Shown one piece after another: positions 8,272 to 15,501 of a stretch of DNA of 27,772 nt. Positions within the stretch are counted from its first letter, which is position 1. Each line of letters starts with the position of its first letter. Below the pieces are notes generated by a model. The model was not told the DNA's origin, did no database searches, and saw only the letters and a program-made list of their open reading frames with translations. The position numbers and the translations under genes are program-made. Source of the DNA: Caldilineae bacterium (GTDB lineage: Bacteria; Chloroflexota; Anaerolineae; Epilineales; Epilineaceae); the NCBI GenBank assembly GCA_020634625.1, contig JACKBJ010000028.1:1-27772 (forward strand), in the 5' to 3' direction.

Positions 8272-8306
8272 ACCATCGTTTCCCACAATTCCCCACAAGT
8301 TACCAC
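8272..8306 (-). promoter_or_regulatory. mraZ operator: MraZ-type operator: four direct repeats at 10-bp period
   Basis: On the minus strand the region reads GTGGTAACTT, GTGGGGAATT, GTGGGAAACG, then ATGGTATCC: four (A/G)TGG(G/T) cores exactly 10 bp apart. MraZ is known to bind TGGGN repeats separated by about 5 nt upstream of mraZ. The boxes sit downstream of the -10, around +4 to +38, where bound MraZ could block initiation or early elongation. Confidence 0.75.
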
Positions 8307-8315
8307 CTGGCGCCC

Positions 8316-8344
8316 ATTGTACTTGACGGTAACCTCCAGCACAA
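8316..8344 (-). promoter_or_regulatory. Sigma-A-like promoter of the mraZ/dcw operon
   Basis: Read on the minus strand, a TACAAT -10 (8316-8321) lies 17 nt from a TTGTGC -35 (8339-8344). The -10 matches consensus at five of six bases; the -35 is weak (TTG only). The predicted start near 8309 lies just upstream of the MraZ boxes, leaving a leader of about 90 nt before the mraZ ATG at 8219. Confidence 0.6.
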
Positions 8345-8409
8345 GCCCCTCGGGCGTGGCTCGGCCCACTTTTAAGAAATCGCCGGGCTGGGGTTCCTGG
8401 CTTGGGGGA

Positions 8410-8437
8410 TTGACACGGCAGCGGGTTTGGGTATACT
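8410..8437 (+). promoter_or_regulatory. Sigma-A-like promoter of ssb
   Basis: A perfect TTGACA -35 (8410-8415) is followed after 16 nt by TATACT (8432-8437), five of six to the -10 consensus. The start is expected near 8444, giving a leader of about 65 nt with an inverted repeat near its beginning. This is one of the best promoter matches in the window. Confidence 0.75.
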
Positions 8438-8445
8438 CTCGCTGC

Positions 8446-8465
8446 TTCTAGAACATCCATTCTAG
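8446..8465. promoter_or_regulatory. Inverted repeat at the ssb transcription start, possible operator
   Basis: CTAGAA and TTCTAG (8448-8465) form a perfect 6-bp inverted repeat around CATCCA; TTCTAGAA at 8446-8453 is itself palindromic. It begins a few bases after the predicted ssb start, a typical repressor position. It contains GAAC-N4-ATTC, one base from the GAAC-N4-GTTC form of Gram-positive LexA boxes, so SOS control is possible but unproven. A short RNA hairpin is the alternative. Confidence 0.4.
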
Positions 8466-8508
8466 GCGCACCCGTCACCCACGACCCATACTTCAGAAGG
8501 AGCGGATC

Positions 8509-8970
8509 ATGTATCAGCGCGTCGTCATCGTGGGCAATCTCGGCCGAGATCCCGAGCTGCGATACACGGCCAACGGCACGCCGGTGGCGAACTTCCCGGT
8601 CGCCACCAATCGCCGCTGGTCGGACGGTGAAGGCACCGTCAACGAGGAGACGACCTGGTTTCGCGTCAGCGTCTTCGGCCGACAGGCCGAGATCTGCAAC
8701 CAATACCTCGAGAAGGGCCGCAGCGTGCTCTGCGACGGTGAGATTCGGACCAGTCAGTACGAGGACCAGGCCGGTGTGACCCGCTACTCCTGGGAGCTGC
8801 GGGCCAACATCGTCAAGTTCCTCGGTGGGGCGGGCGAATCCGGCGCGGTGCCCGACTTCGACGAGGGCGGCGAGCCGGCCGGCGGCATGGGCGGCGGCGG
8901 CGCCAGAGGCGGCAGGAGTGCCCGAACCGGCGGCGGACAGGACCTGGCCGAAGAAGACATCCCGTTCTAG
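8509..8970 (+). CDS. ssb: Single-stranded DNA-binding protein SSB
   Basis: SSB coats single-stranded DNA during replication, recombination and repair. The 153-residue protein has the OB fold at the N-terminus (about 1-108), with the typical opening MYQRVVIVGNLGRDPELRY and the internal TTWFRVSVFGRQAE. A flexible Gly-rich linker (about 118-143) follows, then the acidic tip EEDIPF that recruits partner proteins. The start is supported by AGAAGGAG 6 nt upstream. It is divergent from the dcw operon and has its own promoter; it is not next to rpsF or rpsR, with which ssb is often grouped, so this may be a stand-alone copy. Confidence 0.96.
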   Translation: MYQRVVIVGNLGRDPELRYTANGTPVANFPVATNRRWSDGEGTVNEETTWFRVSVFGRQAEICNQYLEKGRSVLCDGEIRTSQYEDQAGVTRYSWELRANIVKFLGGAGESGAVPDFDEGGEPAGGMGGGGARGGRSARTGGGQDLAEEDIPF

Positions 8971-9195
8971 GTCAGCTGGGCCCGGCGCGCCGGCCTGAAA
9001 TTCTGAGCCGGCGCGGTCGACCGGTCCGAGCGGGATGGGCTCGCTTCGGCGGGCCTGCCTGCGTCGCTGGCATGCGTCGCTCGACATGGGGGCGGTTCCT
9101 GGCATGGGGCTGGCGCATGCAAGGACCGTGCCAGCCTGCCGAACGGGCCCCTTCGCGGGCGAGAGCGCGTGGATTCGGGCCAGGCCCCCGTCTGG

Positions 9196-9233
9196 GCGGG
9201 GCATTTCACCCCATCCGGTGGGGAATGCCCCGC
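9196..9233. repeat. Long imperfect inverted repeat (stem-loop)
   Basis: GCGGGGCATT at 9196-9205 pairs with AATGCCCCGC at 9224-9233. After a 3-nt bulge (TCA) a further CCCCA/TGGGG stem continues, closing on a short TCCGG loop. No T tract follows on either strand, so a simple intrinsic terminator is not obvious. It immediately abuts the palindrome CCCGCTAGCGGG (9229-9240). Confidence 0.6.
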
Positions 9234-9311
9234 TAGCGGGCTCGCAAGTCGGTCCGAACCGGATCGGTGCGAACCGGCTGGCATCGGCCGGGCCGCACGT
9301 GGATCCCGTGC

Positions 9312-9333
9312 CCGGATCGCGTCGGCGATCCGG
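9312..9333. repeat. Perfect 9-bp stem-loop
   Basis: CCGGATCGC (9312-9320) and GCGATCCGG (9325-9333) pair perfectly around a GTCG loop. It lies 15 nt from the terminator-like stem at 9349-9380 and may belong to the same termination region or to a structured transcript. Confidence 0.55.
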
Positions 9334-9348
9334 AGGGGGCGAACAACA

Positions 9349-9380
9349 GACAGGGGCCAGCCGATCGGCCGGCCCCTGTT
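9349..9380 (-). terminator. Probable intrinsic terminator of the NHL lipoprotein gene
   Basis: CAGGGGCC (9351-9358) and GGCCCCTG (9371-9378) form the outer stem and GCC-GATC-GGC the inner part, with one A/C mismatch; outward A-T and G-T pairs can extend it. On the minus strand it begins about 40 nt after the lipoprotein stop and is followed by TCTGTTGTTCG, a modestly U-rich tail. It could also stop readthrough from ssb. Confidence 0.55.
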
Positions 9381-9418
9381 CGATTGACCCGGGCGTCGCA
9401 AGGCCTGCGTCGAATGAC

Positions 9419-10489
9419 CTAGGGCAGGTCGAGCACCTGCACGCGGTTGTTGCGGGTGTCGGCGACGTAGAGTCGACCCGCCTCGAAGTAGAGCCCGGTG
9501 GGACCGTTGAACTCGCCCTCGTTGGCGCCGGGCAGTCCTCCCATCTGCCAAAGCAGGCGGATCGGCGTCTGTTGCAGATCGAAGGCCTGGATCGCGTGAG
9601 CCACCGACTGGCTGACGTAGGCGATTCCCCGCTCCGAGTCGACTGCCACGCCCGCCGTGCGATACAGGGTCTCGTCGAGCGTGCCCTGGCCAAAGCTGTC
9701 CAGATACTGCCCATCCGCCGAGAAACGCTGAAGCAGGAAGTCATCGCCCATTCCGACGTAGACCCTGCCCTCGGCGTCCACGTCCAGCGTGCGAGGCGCG
9801 GTGAACTGACCGCGCATCGTTCCGGGCTCGCCGATCGCCCCGAGATAGCCTCCGTCTCGACTCAGCCTGGCGATGTAGCGGTTGCCGGCGTCGGCCACCA
9901 GCAGGTTGCCGGCCGGGTCGAACGCCAGGTCGGTCGGCTTGCGCAGTTTGCCGAGGCCTTCGCCGGCTTCACCGATCTCGCGCACCAGCCGACCGTCGGG
10001 ATCGTAGACCTGCACCTGGGCGCTGTAGCCGGTGACATAGAGCAGACCGTCCGGACCGACCGCGATGCCTTCCGCCACCGGCAGCTCGCCCGCTCCGATC
10101 CGAAGCTGGAAGTCACCACCGGTGCTGTAGCGGCTCACGCCCGTCGAGTCGCTGACGTAGAGGTTGCCCTGTCCGTCGCCTGCCAACCCGAAGGGAAGCA
10201 TCATCTGGCCGGGCTCGGAGCCGGGCACGCCCCAGGAGTCGATGACCTCGGGCAGCCCTGCGGCGGCCTCGGCCGTGGCCGCCAGGGCGGCGACCGAGGT
10301 GGCGCGCGGCGTCGCCGTCTGGGCAGTGTCGGCCGAGGCCGCCGCGGTAGTCTCGGCCGTTCCCGACACGAGGGATGGCGTGGCCGCTCCATCGGCCGGC
10401 TTGCCCGCGCAGGCGCCGAGGCCCAGGGCTGGAAGCAACAACAAGATGGTCTCGAACCGAGCTCGGCGCGAGCGTGGACGTGCGTGCAT
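9419..10489 (-). CDS. NHL-repeat beta-propeller lipoprotein
   Basis: The 356-residue protein has an Arg-rich N-terminus, a hydrophobic stretch (15-24) and the lipobox LGAC with Cys27, so it should be lipid-anchored outside the membrane. A low-complexity Ala/Thr linker (about 30-75) leads into six or so NHL-type repeats, seen as recurring phrases such as GLAGDGQGNLYVSDS, GIAVGPDGLLYVTGY, DLAFDPAGNLLVADAGNRYI and GLYFEAGRLYVADTRNNRVQV. NHL propellers usually mediate protein or ligand binding; no catalytic residues are apparent, so the partner is unknown. An SD (AAGGAG) lies 11 nt upstream, and a TATAAT -10 is present at 10577-10582. It is probably transcribed separately from the HAD gene upstream. 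Confidence 0.85.
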   Translation of the reverse strand: MHARPRSRRARFETILLLLPALGLGACAGKPADGAATPSLVSGTAETTAAASADTAQTATPRATSVAALAATAEAAAGLPEVIDSWGVPGSEPGQMMLPFGLAGDGQGNLYVSDSTGVSRYSTGGDFQLRIGAGELPVAEGIAVGPDGLLYVTGYSAQVQVYDPDGRLVREIGEAGEGLGKLRKPTDLAFDPAGNLLVADAGNRYIARLSRDGGYLGAIGEPGTMRGQFTAPRTLDVDAEGRVYVGMGDDFLLQRFSADGQYLDSFGQGTLDETLYRTAGVAVDSERGIAYVSQSVAHAIQAFDLQQTPIRLLWQMGGLPGANEGEFNGPTGLYFEAGRLYVADTRNNRVQVLDLP

Positions 10490-10576
10490 GGGGAAGGCGT
10501 CTCCTTGAAGGCGCGACCGATGCGGTGCGACCGGCTGGCAAGCCGAGCTGGCACCGCCGTGCGAAGGGGCGCGCAG

Positions 10577-10582
10577 ATTATA
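10577..10582 (-). promoter_or_regulatory. Candidate -10 of the NHL lipoprotein gene, inside the HAD stop codon
   Basis: Minus-strand TATAAT matches the -10 consensus perfectly; its TAA is the stop codon of the upstream HAD gene (10578-10580). No good -35 is seen 16-18 nt upstream. The start would be near 10570, with an 80-nt leader before the ATG at 10489. Confidence 0.45.
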
Positions 10583-11348
10583 GCGTGGCGTCGGGCCGCG
10601 CCTGGGGTTCCAGTCCGATCAGGCCCAGTAGCGCTCGAAGGTCGCCGATCACCGCGCAGTCGGATGGTGGCGCGCTGCCACCTCGGTCGAGCAGGACCGG
10701 TTCGATGCCGGCGGCGCGAGCCCCGAGCACGTCCTTGACGTAGGTGTCGCCGACGTACAGGGCGCGCGCGGCCGGGACGCCGATGCGCGACAAGGCCAGC
10801 TCGAAGACATGGGGATCGGGCTTCGCGATGCCGAGGCGCGACGAGACGACGACGAAGCACAGATCGTCGGCCAGGCCGAGCTCGAGCACCAGCGCTTCGA
10901 GACCGTGACCCCAGTCCGAGACCACGCCCAGGAGAATGCCAGCCGCGCGCAATCGGTCGAAGGTGGGCCGGACGTCCGGGTACAGCGCCCAATGGACCGC
11001 GTCGGCGTAGGCCTGGTACATCTCGGTGGCAAGCCCGGCGATCAGGGCCTCGGTGGCCTCGTCGGGCTCGGAGAGCCGCGGAAGGTGTCGGAGCCCGACC
11101 TGGTAGGCTTCCACGAAGAGCTCGCGAACGGTGAGCTCCGAAGCCCACCAGTCGCCCTGCCGCCAGGTGCGTTCGAGGTGCTGATCGGTGTGCTGCAAGG
11201 CCGCTTCGACCCGGACGCGCGGGACGTCGATCCCGCGCGCGTGAAGCACCTGGGCCGCCATGTCGGCGGCCGAGGTCACGCTGTGCAGCAGGGTCAGACC
11301 GGCGTCGAAGAGGATCGCGTCGGGTCGCGGTGCTCCTGGGCGGCGCAT
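10578..11348 (-). CDS. HAD-superfamily hydrolase (HAD-IA-like)
   Basis: The 256-residue protein has the four HAD motifs: ILFDAGLTLL (nucleophile Asp15), GVVSDWG with the motif II Ser, GIAKPDP with the motif III Lys, and YVGDTYVKDVLGA with the acidic metal-binding pair. A helical cap domain lies between motifs I and II (about 25-115). The residue two after the nucleophile is Gly rather than the usual general acid/base Asp (DxGxT instead of DxDxT), as in some HAD-IA subfamilies such as the HDHD3-like proteins. The substrate cannot be told. The ATG is 5 nt beyond the stop of the MBL-like gene, so it is the third gene of a prsA-MBL-HAD operon. Confidence 0.85.
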   Translation of the reverse strand: MRRPGAPRPDAILFDAGLTLLHSVTSAADMAAQVLHARGIDVPRVRVEAALQHTDQHLERTWRQGDWWASELTVRELFVEAYQVGLRHLPRLSEPDEATEALIAGLATEMYQAYADAVHWALYPDVRPTFDRLRAAGILLGVVSDWGHGLEALVLELGLADDLCFVVVSSRLGIAKPDPHVFELALSRIGVPAARALYVGDTYVKDVLGARAAGIEPVLLDRGGSAPPSDCAVIGDLRALLGLIGLEPQARPDATL

Positions 11349-11353
11349 GCGGC

Positions 11354-11965
11354 CTAGACGGCCGGCCGAAGCCGAACGACCGTGGGCTCGCCGGGCAGGC
11401 GGGCCAGATCGACCACCAGGCGCGCTTCGGCCGCCTCGACGGGCGCCGCCATCTCTTCCAGGAACTTGGCGACGTCGCCGCTCGGCGTCTCGTCGCCGGC
11501 GCCGGGCGCCAGCGGCACGACCAGCGGAGGCTCGATCTGGGCCACCAGCTCGGCCGCGAGGCTGGGGCCGAGGGGCTGAAGCGGCAGGAAGAGCGCGTGC
11601 ACCTCGCCGAGCGCTTCGACCTGGGCCTTGCTCAGCTTGCGGCCGAGACCGCCCAGGTGGCAGAGCTGGACGCCGTCCAGCTCGACGCAGATCACCTGGC
11701 AACGATCCGCCTCCGACTCGTGCTCGGCCGTGCTCGGGAGTCGGCTGGCCTGGACCGCGATGACGAAGGCGCCGTGGACCTCGAACTCGCCCGGGGTGTC
11801 GATGACGAAGGGGCCGTCGGCCAGCGCGGCGCGTTCGGCCGCATCCAGACCGCGGCTGTACAGGGCGACGTCGCATTTGGCCGGCGGCCGCGGCGAATCG
11901 ATGACGAGCACAGCCGTGCGGCTGCTGAGCCTCAGGCCGCCGTCGGCAAGCCAGGTGATCTCCAT
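11354..11965 (-). CDS. UlaG-like MBL-fold protein with all metal ligands lost
   Basis: The 203-residue protein follows the layout of a COG2220/UlaG-like MBL-fold family: MEITWLADGGLRL at the start (family: MEITWLGHSCFRL), GPFVIDTPGEFEV (51-63), VICVELDGVQLCHLGGLG (91-108) and IEPPLVVPL (144-152). Each zinc-binding motif is gone: GHSCF is ADGGL, the HxHxDH segment is replaced by LYSRGLDAAER (35-45), the Asp of HLGDLG is Gly106, and the late His of PMHY is PLAPG. The fold is probably kept but hydrolase activity is unlikely. The ATG has a GAGGT SD about 7 nt upstream. It sits 61 nt after prsA and 5 nt before the HAD gene. The family comparison is from memory of the consensus; the missing His/Asp are read directly. 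Confidence 0.7.
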   Translation of the reverse strand: MEITWLADGGLRLSSRTAVLVIDSPRPPAKCDVALYSRGLDAAERAALADGPFVIDTPGEFEVHGAFVIAVQASRLPSTAEHESEADRCQVICVELDGVQLCHLGGLGRKLSKAQVEALGEVHALFLPLQPLGPSLAAELVAQIEPPLVVPLAPGAGDETPSGDVAKFLEEMAAPVEAAEARLVVDLARLPGEPTVVRLRPAV

Positions 11966-12026
11966 GGACGGACCTCGTTGCAGGGCCTGCACCGCTGGGT
12001 GCACGCCATCCGGGGGTGGTCGGCCT

Positions 12027-13082
12027 TCAGCCTTCGTCGACGGCTTCGTCGGTCGGCGCGCGCAGGTCCTCGACATAGATCTGGATGTCCGCGGAGGATC
12101 GACGGTCCGACAGCCATTCGAGCAGGGCGCGCTCCTTGAGCTGTGCGCGCTGCGCGTCCGGCAGGGTCCGTGCCGCATCGCGTTCGAGCAGCTCCACGAC
12201 ATGGTAGCCGAGGTCGGTCTGGATCACCGGCGAGAGCGTGCCCGCCTCCAGGGCGAAGATGGCTTCCTCGAGCTGGCTGCTCAGCAACATGCCCGGCGCC
12301 ACCCAATCGAGATCGCCGCCGCGCTCGCGAGAGGTCTCGTCCTCCGAGACTTCGCCGGCGACCGTTTCGAAGGCTTCGCCCGATTCGATGCGCTGCCGCG
12401 CGGCTTCGCAGGCGTCGGCGCTGCTGCAGAGGATGTGGCGGGCATGCACGAACTCGGCGGTCTCCGGGACGTCGACCGCGATGACGTCCAGCATCTTGCG
12501 CCCGATCAGGCTGGAGCGCTCCATGGCGATCACGTCCTCGCGGGTCGTGCCCGCCTCCTCGAGCGAGGCCTCGAAGGCCGCCTCACCACCCAGCTCCTCC
12601 ACGAAGTCGGCCAGGCTGGCCTCGACCTCGTCGTCCTCGGCTCGAATGCCAAGCTCGGCAGCGGCCTGTTCGATCAACATCTGGTCGATCATGTCGTTGA
12701 GGACCTGCCGGCGCAGGAAGAGCAGCTTGCGCTGACCCTCATCGGTGTTCGGATCGATGCCCCCCTGATCGACATGGTAGCGCTGCGTGTCGAAGGCCTG
12801 GCGCTGGAAGGCGGCCAAGGTCAGCAGCTCGCCGTTGACCGACGCGACGGCGTCCGAGGGCGTCGAGGCATCCGCGCCGGCCGCTGCTTCGCCCGGGGCC
12901 GCCTCCGAGGCGGCATCCTCGGAAGCGTCGACGTCGCCGGGCAGAGCGGCCGCGTCCGATTCCGTCGGGCTGGACGAGCCGTCGGCCGATTCGGGCTCGG
13001 CCGGGCTGAGGCCGCGGCAAGCGCCGAGCCCGATGCTGAGGCACAGGAATAGGGCCAAGAGGGCCTGGGGCTTGCTGGGCAT
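12027..13082 (-). CDS. prsA: PrsA/SurA-type peptidyl-prolyl isomerase lipoprotein
   Basis: This is an extracytoplasmic foldase for secreted proteins. The 351-residue product has a signal peptide with lipobox LGAC (Cys22), an acidic low-complexity linker (25-78), a SurA-N-like chaperone region opening with VASVNGELLTLAAFQRQ (about 79-205), and a PpiC rotamase domain (about 212-303) containing ARHILCSS, RGGDLDWVAPG and TDLGYHVVELLE. A short C-terminal helix follows. The start at 13082 is preferred to an ATG at 13094 because GGAGGAG lies just before it and the upstream ATG overlaps that SD. It heads an operon with the MBL-like and HAD genes. Two Cys (219, 225) flank the start of the rotamase domain. 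Confidence 0.92.
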   Translation of the reverse strand: MPSKPQALLALFLCLSIGLGACRGLSPAEPESADGSSSPTESDAAALPGDVDASEDAASEAAPGEAAAGADASTPSDAVASVNGELLTLAAFQRQAFDTQRYHVDQGGIDPNTDEGQRKLLFLRRQVLNDMIDQMLIEQAAAELGIRAEDDEVEASLADFVEELGGEAAFEASLEEAGTTREDVIAMERSSLIGRKMLDVIAVDVPETAEFVHARHILCSSADACEAARQRIESGEAFETVAGEVSEDETSRERGGDLDWVAPGMLLSSQLEEAIFALEAGTLSPVIQTDLGYHVVELLERDAARTLPDAQRAQLKERALLEWLSDRRSSADIQIYVEDLRAPTDEAVDEG

Positions 13083-13138
13083 GGACTCCTCCATCGACGG
13101 GTGGGTGTCTGTGGGATCGACCGGCGGCCGACCGACCG

Positions 13139-13166
13139 AGTATAACCGAGCCAGGACGCAAGGCAA
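13139..13166 (-). promoter_or_regulatory. Sigma-A-like promoter of the prsA-MBL-HAD operon
   Basis: On the minus strand, TTGCCT (13161-13166) and TATACT (13139-13144) are 16 nt apart. The -10 is five of six to consensus and the -35 four of six. The predicted start near 13132 gives a 50-nt leader to the ATG at 13082. It lies just after the end of the transglutaminase gene. Confidence 0.6.
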
Positions 13167-13191
13167 GCCCTGGCCATGACCGCGCGCGCCG

Positions 13192-15501
13192 CTAGCGTCG
13201 ACGGATGCGCTCCCATCCCAGACGGCCGGCCGCGCGCGAGATGCGCTGTCGAAGCCGCGCCCATGCCTGGTCCAGCCGCTCCGAAGAAGCGGTCGACGTC
13301 CGACGTCCGAAGCGCTCCAGGGTATAGCCGTCCACGATGGCCCGGATGTCCTCGGCGCCCTCCGGCAAGGCGGCGGCAACGCGTTGACCGTACTCGTCGG
13401 GCGTGTCGGCGGGACGCGGTCCCAGTCCCAACCATCCGGCCACGCGCGCCAGCCGGGCGAAGGCGCCTTCGGCCGGGCTGAGGCCGCGAAGCGGTCGCTC
13501 CAAGGCCAGCCAGCCGATCCCAGCCGCCAGCAGCAGCGCCGACAGGCCCACGAGCAGGGGGATCAGGGGCAGCCGCGTTCGATCGCCGACCTGGCTCGAT
13601 CCCGCGTCCGCAGGGCCGCCGTCCGTCGGGAGCACGGTCGGAATCGGCTCGCCACCCCGGTCCTCGTCCGGCAGCATGTCATCGGCCAGGCCACCCGGCG
13701 CCGGCCCTTCCGCCAGCGGATCCAGCGCCTCCGGACCGGTCGGCCGCGCCAGCAGCGGGTCGGCGGCCGTGGGCTCGAACTCGACCCAACCGTACATCGG
13801 GAAATAGACTTCCGGCCAGGTATGGGCGTCCGACGCCCGATGGCGCCAGGTGCCTGCCTCGTCGACCCGGCTGCCCAACGAGTATCCGGCCGCGATGCGA
13901 GCCGGAATGCCGGCCAGGCGTGCCAGGACCACGAAGCTGGAGCTGTAGTAGTCGCAATAGCCCTGGCGCTCGTCGAACAGGAACCAATCGACCCGATCCT
14001 GGTCATCGGGCGGGGTGGCGATCTGCTCGTTGTAGGGGTAGGTGCTGCGCAGATAGGCCTCGATCGCCAGGGCCCGGTCGTAGCGGTTCGTGGCACCGGT
14101 GGTCAAGTCGCCGGATAGCGCCCGGGTGCGCTCGGTCACGCTGTCGGGAAGCTGCAGGTAGCGCTCCCGCACCCAGTCCGGGTCCTGATCGCCCGATGCC
14201 CGCAAGCTCGCCTGATCGACCTGGGTGATGCGCGAGACCGCGCTGTAGCGGGCGCCGGGGCTGAGCGGCGCGAGGCTGTCCACCGTCAAGAGATCCTGGC
14301 CGCCGCCGGCGAGCTCCGCCTTCAGGGGCAGATCGAAGCGTTCCGGCTGCGGCGCCGCGTAGAGCTGGGTGGTGCGGGTATGATAGGTCGTGAAGGTCTG
14401 CGTGAGCTCGCGTGTGGCCGGATAGGCGGCGCCGACCTGGCCGCCGGCCGTGACCGCTCGAGCCTCGTCGCCGTTGCGCTGCCAGCCGCTTCCGTCGTAA
14501 CGGTCGAAGACCGCCTGGCGCCAATAGCGGGGCGGCTCGGCGCCGGCCTCGAGCAGGACGTCGAAGATCGGCTCGTCGCCGAGCTCGATCGCGCCGCTCA
14601 GGCCCATCTCGCTCCCGAAGGCGTTGCCTCCGCCGCGCGTCGGATAGCTGAGGTTGGGGAACCATTGCCGCATCTGACGCGCGATGCGCGACTGCGGCTC
14701 GCGGGTGAGCTGTCGGGTTGCCTGCTGCAAGGCGTTGGGATCGATGTCGGTGGGCAGCGTCCATGCCAGAGCCAGGACGGCCAGGGTCAGCACGAGCCCA
14801 TCGCGCAGCAGGTCGAACCCGAGGTCCATGCCGTATCCGACGTGCTGCTCACGCCAACGCAGGGTCTGGGTGGCCAGGAAGCTCTGGCTGGCCAGGAGCA
14901 GGGCGCAGAGCAGAAAGAAGCCCAGGTAGACCAGGAAGACATCCTGCATGCGCGTATTGGTGAGGTTGAAGACCAGCGCGAAGCCGCTGGGCAGGACCGC
15001 GCCCCACCAGCTCAGGTATCGGACGATGAACCAGGTGCAGATGTAGGCCAGGAGCCACATCAGCAGCGCCATGGTGACCGCGAAGAACAGGTAGGCCAGA
15101 TCGCTCTGCTCGGCGGGGCCGATCGCCAGCTGCGGGTCGAAGGACGCGCCGTAACGCTGAAGCCCGATCCAAGCCAGGTACCAATCCCGCACCAGGGCCA
15201 TACGCTCCAGTCGACCGAGGCCCGCGATGGCCTCGACCGGCGCGCTCGGGAAGCGGGCCAGGGTGCCGGCGGCGAAGAACAGGGTCGACGCGAGGCCGAG
15301 GAGCATGCTCCAGGCGTGTGCCAGCCCGACGGGCATCCAGGGCTGCAGGCCCAGGATGGCTCCGACCAGCACGCCGCCCAGCACCACCGGCGTCAGGATC
15401 TCGACGCCCGGCGCGGGCTGGGCCACGCCGATGGACCAGGCGACGGTCAACATCATCAAGGCCACGAGCAGGATGCTCGACCAGCCGGTGCGCGGTTTCA
15501 A
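13192..15501 (-). CDS. TgpA-like membrane transglutaminase
   Basis: The 769-residue protein has an N-terminal block of about six to eight hydrophobic helices (1-255), an extracytoplasmic region with a transglutaminase-core domain (about 465-590), a linker, another membrane helix (about 640-662) and a C-terminal DUF4129-like tail. The catalytic triad is visible: Cys516 in GYCDYYSSSF, His560 in DAHTWPEV, and an acidic residue in WVEFEPT. This matches TgpA-type proteins, which act at the cell surface; the natural substrate is not known. The usual neighbours (DUF58 and MoxR ATPase) are absent. It starts with TTG at 15501, supported by a perfect GGAGGT SD (15506-15511) and the hydrophobic N-terminus that follows. 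Confidence 0.9.
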   Translation of the reverse strand: MKPRTGWSSILLVALMMLTVAWSIGVAQPAPGVEILTPVVLGGVLVGAILGLQPWMPVGLAHAWSMLLGLASTLFFAAGTLARFPSAPVEAIAGLGRLERMALVRDWYLAWIGLQRYGASFDPQLAIGPAEQSDLAYLFFAVTMALLMWLLAYICTWFIVRYLSWWGAVLPSGFALVFNLTNTRMQDVFLVYLGFFLLCALLLASQSFLATQTLRWREQHVGYGMDLGFDLLRDGLVLTLAVLALAWTLPTDIDPNALQQATRQLTREPQSRIARQMRQWFPNLSYPTRGGGNAFGSEMGLSGAIELGDEPIFDVLLEAGAEPPRYWRQAVFDRYDGSGWQRNGDEARAVTAGGQVGAAYPATRELTQTFTTYHTRTTQLYAAPQPERFDLPLKAELAGGGQDLLTVDSLAPLSPGARYSAVSRITQVDQASLRASGDQDPDWVRERYLQLPDSVTERTRALSGDLTTGATNRYDRALAIEAYLRSTYPYNEQIATPPDDQDRVDWFLFDERQGYCDYYSSSFVVLARLAGIPARIAAGYSLGSRVDEAGTWRHRASDAHTWPEVYFPMYGWVEFEPTAADPLLARPTGPEALDPLAEGPAPGGLADDMLPDEDRGGEPIPTVLPTDGGPADAGSSQVGDRTRLPLIPLLVGLSALLLAAGIGWLALERPLRGLSPAEGAFARLARVAGWLGLGPRPADTPDEYGQRVAAALPEGAEDIRAIVDGYTLERFGRRTSTASSERLDQAWARLRQRISRAAGRLGWERIRRR

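Larger units (their letters stand above)
8971..9418. other. Noncoding region with several strong inverted repeats
   Basis: No convincing gene is seen in these 448 bases between ssb and the NHL lipoprotein. The region is dense in dyads: a 12-bp palindrome at 8982-8993, a 7-bp repeat at 9108-9114/9130-9136, a long stem at 9196-9233 (15 pairs with a 3-nt bulge), a 12-bp palindrome CCCGCTAGCGGG (9229-9240), a 9-bp stem with a 4-nt loop at 9312-9333, and the terminator-like stem 9349-9380. Short direct repeats also occur: GCGTCGCT at 9061 and 9074, CGAACCGG near 9247 and 9262. The density could reflect terminators of the two converging genes or a structured RNA. Confidence 0.6.

Noticed and set aside
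8982..8993. 12-bp palindrome just after ssb as an intrinsic terminator
   Set aside because: CCGGCGCGCCGG can only form a 4-bp stem with a 4-nt loop or a bulged variant, and no T tract follows.
9035..10738. Plus-strand open frame of 567 codons
   Set aside because: It lies opposite the NHL lipoprotein and the hairpin region, has no recognisable domain and an Arg/Gly-rich composition typical of antisense frames in very GC-rich DNA.
13083..13094. Alternative prsA start at ATG 13094
   Set aside because: It has no SD of its own and overlaps the GGAGGAG that serves the ATG at 13082.
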